Source: JAJXWB01 sp965246795
Lineage (GTDB): Bacteria; Pseudomonadota; Alphaproteobacteria; Rhizobiales; Beijerinckiaceae
Assembly: GCA_965246795.1 (NCBI GenBank)
Contig: CBDFFN010000012.1
Span: 1-64,000, forward strand
Reading direction: 5' to 3'
Length of the DNA: 64,000 nucleotides
Shown here: in pieces, positions 56,957 through 64,000 of the stretch
Numbering within the stretch: the stretch's first letter is position 1
Layout: every line of letters starts with the position of its first letter
The notes under the pieces: generated by a model
The model's input: only the letters and a program-made list of their open reading frames with translations
The model's database searches: none
Told to the model about the DNA's origin: nothing
Position numbers and translations under genes: made by a program

Positions 56957-58270
56957 ATGCGAGTTGAGCCAGGAAATTCCTTCCGGTCCTGCAGGCGCTT
57001 CGCCTTGCTTGCCGCAACTGCAATGGCCTTGACGGGCTGCGCGGACTCTTCTCGTTTCGCCGATCCGCTCGGAAATCCATTCGGCAGCACTGCGAGCAAC
57101 GGTGGCGGCGGTAGCGGTGTCGATCGCACGCCGACCGGCTCCGTGCCCGAGCCTCGCCGCATGGCTTCCAACGAGCCGATCGTGGGCCGCCCGCTCGATC
57201 CGCCGGGGCAGGGCGCTTCGCGGAACTATTCGTCCGCCCCTGCGCCGGCGCTTTCCGCGGCATCGTCGCGCGGGCCCGCCGCATCCGCATCGAACTGGAC
57301 CGCCACCGGCGGTACGCCCGTCGTGATGGCGCAAGGCGAGACGCCTGCGGTTCTTGCCGACCGCTACGGCGTGCCGGTCGACGCGCTCGTGCGCAGCAAC
57401 GGCTATTCGTCGGCGTCCGAGATGAAGCCTGGCGCTCGTATCGTTGTGCCGGTTTATTCCGTCGGCGCGGGCAGGAGCGCACCGCCTGCGCGGGAAGCTG
57501 CTGCGCCTGTCGCCGCAAAGCCGACACCTCTTGCCGCCGGCAAGCCCGTTCCTGTCGCAGCGAAGCCCGCACCGCGTGAGACGCTGAAAATGGTCAAGGG
57601 TCCAGAGCCTGTTCGCAAGCTCGATCCGAAGGTCGAGAAGGCTGCGAGCGCAAAAGCAAAACTGCTGGAGCGCACCAAGACGTCGCGTGCGAAAATCGAG
57701 GACGAAGACGAAAAGCCTGCGATTAAGAGCAAATCTATCGCTCCGCCGCCTGTGAAACAGGCCGTCGTTCGCGAAGAGCCATTGAAGGTCGAAAAGCCTG
57801 CGCCCGCACCGAAGGTCGCAAAGCTCGAAGAAAAGAAGATCGACTCCGCGCCGACTGCGAGCCTGCCGCCGGCAGACGCGAAGAAGGACGCGGCCGACAA
57901 CGCTCCGGAATTCCGCTGGCCAGCGCGTGGCCGCGTCATCCAGGGCTTCAAGGCCGGCGGCAACGATGGCATCAACATCGCAGTGCCGGAAGGCACGGCG
58001 GTCAAGGCTGCGGAAGATGGCGTCGTCGCCTATGCCGGCAGCGAATTGAAAGGCTACGGCAATCTCGTGCTTGTGCGCCATCCCAATGGCTTCGTATCGG
58101 CTTACGCCAACAACGGCAGCCTCGATGTGAAGCGCGGAGACGCGGTGAAACGCGGACAGACGATCGCGAAATCCGGCCAGAGCGGCAACGTGTCTTCGCC
58201 GCAGTTGCACTTCGAACTGCGCAAGGGTGCGCAGCCGGTCGACCCGTCGAATTACCTCGCCAATATGTAG
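56957..58270 (+). CDS. nlpD: NlpD-like lipoprotein, amidase activator (LysM plus degenerate M23)
   Basis: 437 residues. Signal and lipobox AMALTGC at about residues 22-28 (lipidated Cys28). LysM domain around residues 127-166 (GETPAVLADRYGVPVDALVR, then PGARIVVPV) binds peptidoglycan. A Pro/Lys-rich linker separates it from a C-terminal M23-type domain (about 315-435: WPARGRVIQGFKAGGNDGIN, QLHFELRKGAQPVDP). The zinc ligands are altered: NDGIN replaces the usual HxGxD, and the H-x-H of PHLH is QLH. This is as in NlpD/EnvC, which activate AmiC-type amidases instead of cutting. Followed by a terminator at 58319. Confidence 0.85.
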   Translation: MRVEPGNSFRSCRRFALLAATAMALTGCADSSRFADPLGNPFGSTASNGGGGSGVDRTPTGSVPEPRRMASNEPIVGRPLDPPGQGASRNYSSAPAPALSAASSRGPAASASNWTATGGTPVVMAQGETPAVLADRYGVPVDALVRSNGYSSASEMKPGARIVVPVYSVGAGRSAPPAREAAAPVAAKPTPLAAGKPVPVAAKPAPRETLKMVKGPEPVRKLDPKVEKAASAKAKLLERTKTSRAKIEDEDEKPAIKSKSIAPPPVKQAVVREEPLKVEKPAPAPKVAKLEEKKIDSAPTASLPPADAKKDAADNAPEFRWPARGRVIQGFKAGGNDGINIAVPEGTAVKAAEDGVVAYAGSELKGYGNLVLVRHPNGFVSAYANNGSLDVKRGDAVKRGQTIAKSGQSGNVSSPQLHFELRKGAQPVDPSNYLANM

Positions 58271-58318
58271 GCGAAACAAATTCTCTCCGGTCCGCGAGAC
58301 ACGAACCGGAAGATCAAG

Positions 58319-58355
58319 AGGCGGCGGGTCCAAGGAAAGGCCCGCCGCCTTCTTA
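58319..58355 (+). terminator. Rho-independent terminator after nlpD-like gene
   Basis: Stem AGGCGGCGGG (58319-58328) and CCCGCCGCCT (58341-58350), followed by TCTTACTTTG, a weak T-rich run. It lies 49 bases after the nlpD-like stop. Confidence 0.75.
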
Positions 58356-58537
58356 CTTTGACGGGAAGCCTCGTTTGCACTACATGACGTGTGCCGCGTC
58401 GCGGCATGAGCGTTCCAGTCGCGTGAGCCGATCTCTCGGCCAACTGTCGAGCGCATCACATCCCGACACCGACGATCCGACACGCGGGTTCGTCCGTCGA
58501 ACGGCTTGCGTTTCAAGCCGCTGGTAGAAAGCATTTC

Positions 58538-59920
58538 TTGACCGATTTCATGACTCTCGGCCTCGCCGAGCCGTTGGCGCGTGCTGTTCGCGACGCCGGA
58601 TATTCCACGCCCACGCCGATCCAGGCGCAGGCGATCCCCTCGCTTCTTCAGGGTCGCGATCTCCTCGGCATTGCGCAGACAGGTACCGGCAAGACGGCGG
58701 CCTTTGCTCTGCCGATCCTCGATCGTCTGATCCGTGACGGCCGACGCGCCGAGCCGCGTCACGTCCGCGCGCTGATCCTTGCACCGACGCGCGAACTTGC
58801 AGCGCAGATCGCGGAAAGCTTCAAAGTGTACGGCCGCCACGCGCGTATCAGCGTCGGCTGCATCGTCGGTGGTGTGAGCCCCGGCCCGCAGGTCGCGATG
58901 CTCGCGCGCGGCGTCGATGTGCTTGTCGCGACACCGGGGCGGCTGCTCGATCATCTTGGCGCAGGCAAATTTTCTCTCTCGGCGACAAAAATCGTCGTGC
59001 TGGACGAGGCCGATCACATGCTCGACCTCGGCTTCGTCGTGCCGATCCGGCGCATCATCGCGAAACTGCCTCGCGAGCGGCAGAATCTCTTCTTCTCCGC
59101 GACGATGCCGCGCGAAATCGCTGCGCTCGCCGGCGAGTTCCTGCACGATCCCGTGCAGGTCAGTGTCACGCCGGCGGCGACGACGGTCGAGCGCATTACG
59201 CAGCGCGCATTGTTCATCGAGGCGGGCGCTAAAGCCGACCTGCTCGTCGAACTTCTAGGCGATGCCGCGTTCCGCCGCACGATCGTCTTCACACGCACGA
59301 AACGTGGCGCCGACAAGGTGACGCGTCGGCTTGAAACCGCAGCGATCCCCTCGCTCGCGATCCACGGCAACAAGAGCCAGGGGCAGCGCCAGCGCGCGCT
59401 TGATGCTTTCAAGGGCGGCAACATCCGTGTCCTCGTCGCGACCGACATCGCAGCGCGCGGCATTGACATCGATGCCGTCACCCACGTGATCAATTACGAA
59501 TTGCCGGAGGTGCCGGAGGCTTACGTGCATCGCATCGGTCGCACGGCTCGTGCAGGCGCGGAGGGTGCAGCGGTGTCGCTGGTCGATGCGTCCGAAGCGC
59601 ATCTTCTGCGCGCAATCGAGAAGGCAACGCGCCAGCGGGTGCCTGCAACTGACCGGCGCGGCACCGTTACGATCACGAAAGATACGTCGCCGCGCGTGCC
59701 GGAACATCGCGATCCGCGTGCGCAGGGCAAGCCGCGCAACGGCGCAGGCCGGCCGGCCGCACCCGCCAATCGACGTGCCGAACGGCCGCGCAACAATGGC
59801 GTGGAGCGAACGCAGAATGCCGGCCCCGGCAAGGTCGTATGGTCGAATTTCGGCGGCACCGACAAGAAGCCGGCCCGCAGTCGAAATCGCAACGGCGGCG
59901 CGAACCAAGCGTCGCGCTAA
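58538..59920 (+). CDS. rhlE: DEAD-box RNA helicase (RhlE type)
   Basis: 460 residues from TTG 58538, giving the typical MTDFMTLGLAEPLARAVRDA; ATG 58550 is an alternative. Q motif TPTPIQAQAIP, motif I AQTGTGKT (about 45), Ia PTRELAAQI, motif II DEADH (about 155), motif III SAT (about 186), IV IVFTRTKRGADKV, V RVLVATDIAARGIDIDAVTH and VI HRIGRTARAG (about 330) are complete. A basic, Pro/Arg-rich tail follows. Unwinds RNA duplexes in ribosome assembly or decay, often in cold. The cytoplasmic DEAD sequence ends DEAD-H, consistent with RhlE. Confidence 0.95.
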   Translation: MTDFMTLGLAEPLARAVRDAGYSTPTPIQAQAIPSLLQGRDLLGIAQTGTGKTAAFALPILDRLIRDGRRAEPRHVRALILAPTRELAAQIAESFKVYGRHARISVGCIVGGVSPGPQVAMLARGVDVLVATPGRLLDHLGAGKFSLSATKIVVLDEADHMLDLGFVVPIRRIIAKLPRERQNLFFSATMPREIAALAGEFLHDPVQVSVTPAATTVERITQRALFIEAGAKADLLVELLGDAAFRRTIVFTRTKRGADKVTRRLETAAIPSLAIHGNKSQGQRQRALDAFKGGNIRVLVATDIAARGIDIDAVTHVINYELPEVPEAYVHRIGRTARAGAEGAAVSLVDASEAHLLRAIEKATRQRVPATDRRGTVTITKDTSPRVPEHRDPRAQGKPRNGAGRPAAPANRRAERPRNNGVERTQNAGPGKVVWSNFGGTDKKPARSRNRNGGANQASR

Positions 59921-60003
59921 GCCGCCCGTCGCAAGCAATAATGCATGACAGACGCGCCCCGCGCGCGTTTGTCGTCTCGCGACTATCCCGCTAGGCGACG
60001 CGG

Positions 60004-60900
60004 ATGACGCCCGCCGTAAAGCCGCTCGACCGTGTCGCCGTCGGCCTCATGCTTTTGCTGTGCGTGAGCTGGGGCTTCACGCAGATCGCCGCAAAGATTT
60101 CGCTTCCGGAAATTCCGGCGCTCACGCAGGCCGCACTGCGCTCGGCCGTCGGCACTGTGCTGTTCGGCGCGTTCGCGATCTGGCGGAACCCGAAATTCTT
60201 CACCGCGGATGGGTCCCTGCGCGGCGGCATTCTGTGCGGCGTACTCTTCGGGCTGGAATTCGTGGCCCTGTTCGTAGGTTTGCAGTTCACGACCGCCGGT
60301 CGCGCCATCTTGTTTCTTTATTCTGCACCGTTGTTCGTCGCGCTCGGGCTGCGCTTTGTCGTGCCGGACGAGCGACTATCGCGACTACAATGGGCGGGAC
60401 TTTTCCTGTCGTTCGTTGGTCTTGCGCTGGCGCTCGGCGTCGGCAGCATCTCGCGCACACAATTGCCGGGAGATGCTTTGTCGCTGCTGGCCGGCGCACT
60501 TTGGGCCGGAACGACACTCGCGGTGAAAGGCACCAATCTCCGCAAAGCGATCCCGGAGAAGGTGCTGCTCTACCAACTTTCGATCTCGATCGTCGTATTG
60601 GGGGCAGGGGCGCTCGCCGCGGGCGAAGCTTTCCCGACGCGCATTTCGCCGCTGGTGGCGTTTGCCTTCGCCTATCAGACGCTTTGGGTCGTCTGCATCA
60701 CCTTCTTCCTCTGGTTCTGGCTGATGGCGCGCTATCGCGCGGGCGAACTATCGGCCTTCACCTTTCTCACGCCGGTCTTTGGCGTCTTCGCAAGCGCTGC
60801 GCTGCTTGGTGACCCGCTAACGCCGGGGTTCATTGCAGCGGTGGCGCTGGTTGCGGCCGGCATCGGGCTTGTGAATTGGCCCGTGCGAGTGCCGGTGTGA
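60004..60900 (+). CDS. EamA (DMT) family transporter
   Basis: 298 residues with ten hydrophobic helices in two EamA repeats: VGLMLLLCVSWGFTQIAAKI, FLSFVGLALALGVGSI, and in the second half LAGALWAGTTLAVKGTN, ending LLGDPLTPGFIAAVALVAAG. Drug/metabolite superfamily exporter of unknown substrate in the inner membrane. No binding residue gives the cargo. It stands alone after the helicase. Confidence 0.88.
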   Translation: MTPAVKPLDRVAVGLMLLLCVSWGFTQIAAKISLPEIPALTQAALRSAVGTVLFGAFAIWRNPKFFTADGSLRGGILCGVLFGLEFVALFVGLQFTTAGRAILFLYSAPLFVALGLRFVVPDERLSRLQWAGLFLSFVGLALALGVGSISRTQLPGDALSLLAGALWAGTTLAVKGTNLRKAIPEKVLLYQLSISIVVLGAGALAAGEAFPTRISPLVAFAFAYQTLWVVCITFFLWFWLMARYRAGELSAFTFLTPVFGVFASAALLGDPLTPGFIAAVALVAAGIGLVNWPVRVPV

Positions 60901-60973
60901 AACGATGTCGCCTTGGCTGTCGGCGTAACGCGCTGCCTGCATTACGATAGACCGCCAACAGAAAAGGGCACCG

Positions 60974-61471
60974 ATGCCGAGCCGCCGCTTCGTCGTCACG
61001 TTGGCAGTCTTCGCGCCGCTTGCTGCAATCGCTCCGGCGATCGCGCAAGGGACCGATCCGGCCGACCCGGTACGAAAACTTTACGCAAACTTCGGTGTCG
61101 GTGGGGCTGCTGGCAAAAGCGGGTTTAGCGAAAAAGTCGCCACGCAGCTGCTGACGAAAAGTTTGCTTGCGCTCTACCGCAAGGCGGTGAAGGCCGAACT
61201 CGACTACGATTTCTTCGTCCAGGGCAACGACTTCAATCTTGCGAAGCCGATCGAGATCGGCGCCGTCGTACGCGTGGACGACACGGCGACGGTCGCCGCG
61301 ATCCTGACCCAGAACGTTTCCGATACTGGCAGCAAGACACGTCAGAAAACCTATCTCTTCGGGTTCAAGCTCGTGCAACAGGACGGCCGCTGGCGCATCG
61401 ACGATGCGACTTACAAGCAGACGTCTTTGCGGCGCGAATGGCAGGCTACGATTGCCGCAAGCAAACCATAG
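60974..61471 (+). CDS. Exported DUF3828-like small protein
   Basis: 165 residues from ATG 60974. Signal peptide (LAVFAPLAAIAPAIA) with mature start QGTDPADPVRKLYANFGVGG. The pattern LYANF...LLTKSLLALYRKAV...LDYDFFVQGNDFNLAKPIEI and DGRWRIDDATYK resembles DUF3828-type periplasmic proteins. Function unknown. Its stop (TAG 61469-61471) overlaps the GTG of the next gene. Confidence 0.65.
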   Translation: MPSRRFVVTLAVFAPLAAIAPAIAQGTDPADPVRKLYANFGVGGAAGKSGFSEKVATQLLTKSLLALYRKAVKAELDYDFFVQGNDFNLAKPIEIGAVVRVDDTATVAAILTQNVSDTGSKTRQKTYLFGFKLVQQDGRWRIDDATYKQTSLRREWQATIAASKP

Positions 61472-61803
61472 TGGCCACCGGGACGGACCTGAGACGTCTC
61501 GCACTGGCGCTCGAAGGCGTCGGCGAGAAGCCGCACTTCGACCGTACGGCGTTCTTTGTCGCGCGCACCTTCGTCACGCTCGCCGTTGACGGTCTGACCG
61601 CCAACTTCAAGTTCGCGTCGGACGAACAAGAGCTGAAATGCACTGTAGCGCCCGACGCCTTTGCATTAGTGCCCGGCGGTTGGGGCCGTATGGGCTGGAC
61701 GGCTGCCACGCTTGCCGCGCTCAGCGAGGCGGAACTCGCTGTCGCATTGCGGATGGCATGGCAACATGCGTTGCCGAAACCGAAAAAGCGTCGGCGCACC
61801 TGA
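61471..61803 (+). CDS. MmcQ/YjbR family protein
   Basis: 110 residues from GTG 61471, overlapping the previous stop by one base. LRRLALALEGVGEKPHFDRT, FFVARTFVTLAVDGLTANFK, FALVPGGWGRMGWTAATLAA and the basic end KPKKRRRT match the MmcQ/YjbR double-wing DNA-binding fold. Function unsettled in the family. Convergent with the flotillin-like gene. Confidence 0.8.
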   Translation: MATGTDLRRLALALEGVGEKPHFDRTAFFVARTFVTLAVDGLTANFKFASDEQELKCTVAPDAFALVPGGWGRMGWTAATLAALSEAELAVALRMAWQHALPKPKKRRRT

Positions 61804-61831
61804 TGCGCGTCGACGCTTTGATGCACATTGA

Positions 61832-63652
61832 CTAGCGCTTTGTATCGGATGCGGCCGTGCCACTGGGATTAAGGACGTCCGACAATACCGCCGCCGCACC
61901 TTCAAGTCCGCCGCTGCCCCCGGACACGTAAACCCGAGGCAGTTGCAGGTTACGCACAATCTCCGGATGCGCGGTCAATGCATCGAGGATAAGTTTGAAC
62001 GTCTGCAACCGCATCACGCTCTCCCGGCCGAGCACGTCGGTCTGAGCGCGCTGACCGGCCGCCTGTTCCTCAAGGAACAGGCGCTCGCCACGACCCTCCG
62101 CCGCCCGCTTGTCCTGCAAAAGCTGCGCGCTCTTCACGCCGATCTGCGCTGCTACTAGATCCTTCTGCTGGTCGGCGGTGGCACGCGCCTGCTCGGTCGC
62201 CTGGCGCTGCGTCTGTGCTTCGCGCTCCTGCTCGAATGCTGCCTTCAACTGCGTCGCCAGTTGCTGACGCTGCCGTGCCAGCAGTAGTTCCGGCGGGATC
62301 GCAGTCTCGCCAAGCCGGATTTCCTTCACGTCGACGCCCGCGCGACGGCCGTCCTCCTTGGCGAGTGCAAGGATTGCGGCTTCGAGAGCAGGGCGCTGCT
62401 CAACCGTGTCCGCAACGGTCGTCGGCCGCGTGAACGTGCGCGTGGTGCCGTCCGCCTGCGATGTCGCAACGGTGATCTGCCCGCCGAAGACGTTGCGCAC
62501 ATGTGAGCGGATCGCGGGGATGATGATGCGCTCCTCGACTTCCGCCTGCCCACCGACAGACGCGACGACGATCGGCGCGCGTTCCGGCGCAATCTGCACC
62601 ACCGCGCGCAATTCCGTCGGCACCTGCCATCCCTCGACGATCGTGTTGATGGCGCGGTCATCACCGATGTCGCGCTGATCGACCGAACTCTCCTGCTGCA
62701 CGAAGTCGCCTTTGGAATCGACGGCGAGCTTGATGAAGCGCTTCTGGAAACCACCCTTAAAGTTCAAGGTCGTTACGCGCGTAGAGACAAGGGTCACGCT
62801 GTAGGCGTCGCGATTGAGATAATAATCGTTCGGCGGCAGCGACGTCGCCCAGACACCCTTGCAGCCGGCCGCCACGAGCTCGGCGACGAGCCCATCCACG
62901 TCGACTTTCGCGGTTATTGGCGTGCAGTCCTTGCCGGGCTCCTGCACAGCCGAGCGCACGACGCCGACGGAGCCCGCGGGAACGCGCGTGATCTCGGTCG
63001 TGAGAGGCGAGTCGATCCGGCTCAGTCCATCGATATTATAAACGTCGTCCTGCCGGGTGGTGACGTCGCGCCCGTTCGGCTCATAACCGATGCGGACTTC
63101 GAACAATGCGAGATTGAGCGCATAGGTGCCCGGCTTGAGAACGCTAAGTTGCAGGCCTTTCTGCCCACCGTGCCGCAGGAAATATTCGGCCTCGATGAAG
63201 CTCTGAAAATCCTTCTCCGGCCAAGCGTCGGCCATGACTTGATCGTAGCGAAGATTTGCCCCGTCACGTGCAACGATACGTCCGTAAAAGCCCTGCGGCA
63301 CCGTCACCAGCGGCACCGTCGTCACCGCGTTGAAGACGTTGAACAGAAGCGAAACGCGCCAGGCGCCCGGCGGCACGATGCCGGCCTGATAACCGGTCTC
63401 GCCGTCGGTCGCGATGATCCGGTTTTCGGCAAGGTTCTTCGTTCCGTACAGCTTGTGCACGATGCCGACCTTGTCCGCCGGCACCCTGACGATGCTGGTG
63501 GCGAGAACGAACAGGACTGCAAGCAACGACAGGATTGTGCGGCCTGCGACTGTCAGAGATTGACGCACGGCCGGATCGAAGCGACCCGGCAGCAGGCGCG
63601 GCAATACCACGGCGAGCGCGATCGCGATCGCCGCGTAAACAACGTAACTCAT
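61832..63652 (-). CDS. SPFH/Band-7 family (flotillin-like) membrane protein
   Basis: 606 residues. Two N-terminal hydrophobic segments (VVYAAIAIALAVVLPRLL, ILSLLAVLFVLATSIVRV) are followed by the Band-7/SPFH core (VPADKVGIVHKLYGTKNLAE, TTVPLVTVPQGFYGRIVARD, FNFKGGFQ-like strands) and a helical C-terminal third (LATQLKAAFEQEREAQTQRQ, ATADQQKDLVAAQIGVKSAQ) with coiled-coil character. Such proteins form membrane microdomain scaffolds. It lies convergent with the MmcQ gene and shows no linked NfeD-type protease in the window. Confidence 0.85.
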   Translation of the reverse strand: MSYVVYAAIAIALAVVLPRLLPGRFDPAVRQSLTVAGRTILSLLAVLFVLATSIVRVPADKVGIVHKLYGTKNLAENRIIATDGETGYQAGIVPPGAWRVSLLFNVFNAVTTVPLVTVPQGFYGRIVARDGANLRYDQVMADAWPEKDFQSFIEAEYFLRHGGQKGLQLSVLKPGTYALNLALFEVRIGYEPNGRDVTTRQDDVYNIDGLSRIDSPLTTEITRVPAGSVGVVRSAVQEPGKDCTPITAKVDVDGLVAELVAAGCKGVWATSLPPNDYYLNRDAYSVTLVSTRVTTLNFKGGFQKRFIKLAVDSKGDFVQQESSVDQRDIGDDRAINTIVEGWQVPTELRAVVQIAPERAPIVVASVGGQAEVEERIIIPAIRSHVRNVFGGQITVATSQADGTTRTFTRPTTVADTVEQRPALEAAILALAKEDGRRAGVDVKEIRLGETAIPPELLLARQRQQLATQLKAAFEQEREAQTQRQATEQARATADQQKDLVAAQIGVKSAQLLQDKRAAEGRGERLFLEEQAAGQRAQTDVLGRESVMRLQTFKLILDALTAHPEIVRNLQLPRVYVSGGSGGLEGAAAVLSDVLNPSGTAASDTKR

Positions 63653-63818
63653 GGAAAGTCTCCGATCGCCGCGTGGCGGTCAGAGACGCGCGCAGCGTAG
63701 GCGGCCTTGTGCGCTCGAATTGTTGCTGGCGTTTGCTTCCGCGGCACGTTGCGCGCCGTTACCGGCGTCACTGCTTCTTAAGCACGAACTTTTGATCGTC
63801 CGCACCCAAGGTCGGCGC

Positions 63819-64000
63819 TCAGCGCGTCGCGCCAACGTTCTTCGTCACGTTCCAGAACACCGGCACGGAGGCGCGGATGACACCCTCGATACCCTTCCGC
63901 ACCGCCATCGGTTGCAGATATTCGCCGAGCGGCACATGCGTCGAGATTGCGATCGCGCGCTCCTGCGCTTCGGCCGCGACCGCCTTCTGATCCTGCAAGC
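63819..64000 (-). CDS. C-terminal end of a family-5 (SBP_bac_5) solute-binding protein
   Basis: The last 60 codons, reading from the right edge to a stop at 63819-63821. Residues VPLGEYLQPMAVRKGIEGVI and PVFWNV match the C-terminal end of peptide/nickel-type ABC binding proteins, where PLGQYFQPTAYRKNLxGV...FWNV is usual. Most of the gene is outside the window. The 166-base gap 63653-63818 to the flotillin-like start shows no gene. Confidence 0.7.
   Translation of the reverse strand, partial: LQDQKAVAAEAQERAIAISTHVPLGEYLQPMAVRKGIEGVIRASVPVFWNVTKNVGATR

Noticed and set aside
56921..59146. A 741-residue minus-strand open frame spanning the nlpD-like gene and the helicase start
   Set aside because: It crosses two recognised genes and a terminator and consists of Arg/His-rich noise.

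Overview
The window is GC-rich chromosomal DNA from an alphaproteobacterium, most likely order Hyphomicrobiales (Rhizobiales). Supporting this are the complex I accessory subunit (NDUFS4/ETC family), a class I poly-hydroxybutyrate synthase, a LexA gene with an alphaproteobacterial GTTC-N7-GTTC operator, a NodS-like methyltransferase and many small secreted proteins typical of rhizobial relatives. Family or genus cannot be fixed from sequence alone. No rRNA operon and no CRISPR array were seen. Three tRNAs are present: Pro-TGG, Arg-TCT and Arg-TCG.

Region 1-12 kb holds a frameshifted DUF2156 gene at the left edge, a palindromic intergenic repeat, and a two-gene minus-strand operon of giant exported proteins: a 1909-residue protein with an N-terminal LprI-like domain, coupled by ATGA to an alpha-2-macroglobulin-like protein with a thioester motif. 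The distal end of the macroglobulin gene is frame-disrupted and collides with a convergent small gene. A REP-like repeat pair lies inside its 5' coding end.

Region 12-26 kb carries a tight acyl-CoA dehydrogenase / PIG-L deacetylase / NodS-like methyltransferase operon, then acyl-CoA synthetase, phaC, an orphan solute-binding protein, aspS, an ABC-2 exporter pair, a periplasmic protein of unknown function and a PfkB-family sugar kinase. A broken nhaA remnant and small secreted-protein genes follow.

Region 27.57-33.85 kb is an integrated element flanked by 42-bp direct repeats of the 5' half of tRNA-Pro. It contains the C-terminal half of a tyrosine recombinase, a phage-like overlapping plus-strand operon, a Gp49-family gene and several small genes. 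The integrase fragment and the first plus-strand gene meet head to head, both apparently lacking their N-termini. This points to an internal deletion and a defective prophage or satellite.

Region 34-55 kb is mainly cell-envelope and housekeeping: tandem PilZ protein, SPOR-domain hydrolase, caspase-like protein with three SH3b repeats, a membrane spermidine-synthase-like protein coupled to an exported isoaspartyl methyltransferase, an L,D-transpeptidase, metC, an amino-acid binding protein, a flavoprotein/GtrA pair next to a GT-C-like membrane protein, a CoA-binding protein, and lexA with a VOC-fold partner.

Region 55-64 kb has a frameshifted secreted-protein gene, an NlpD-like amidase activator, a RhlE-type helicase, an EamA transporter, small proteins, a flotillin-like membrane protein and, at the right edge, the C-terminus of a family-5 solute-binding protein. 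All functional calls are from motif and family recognition by eye; no database search was run.
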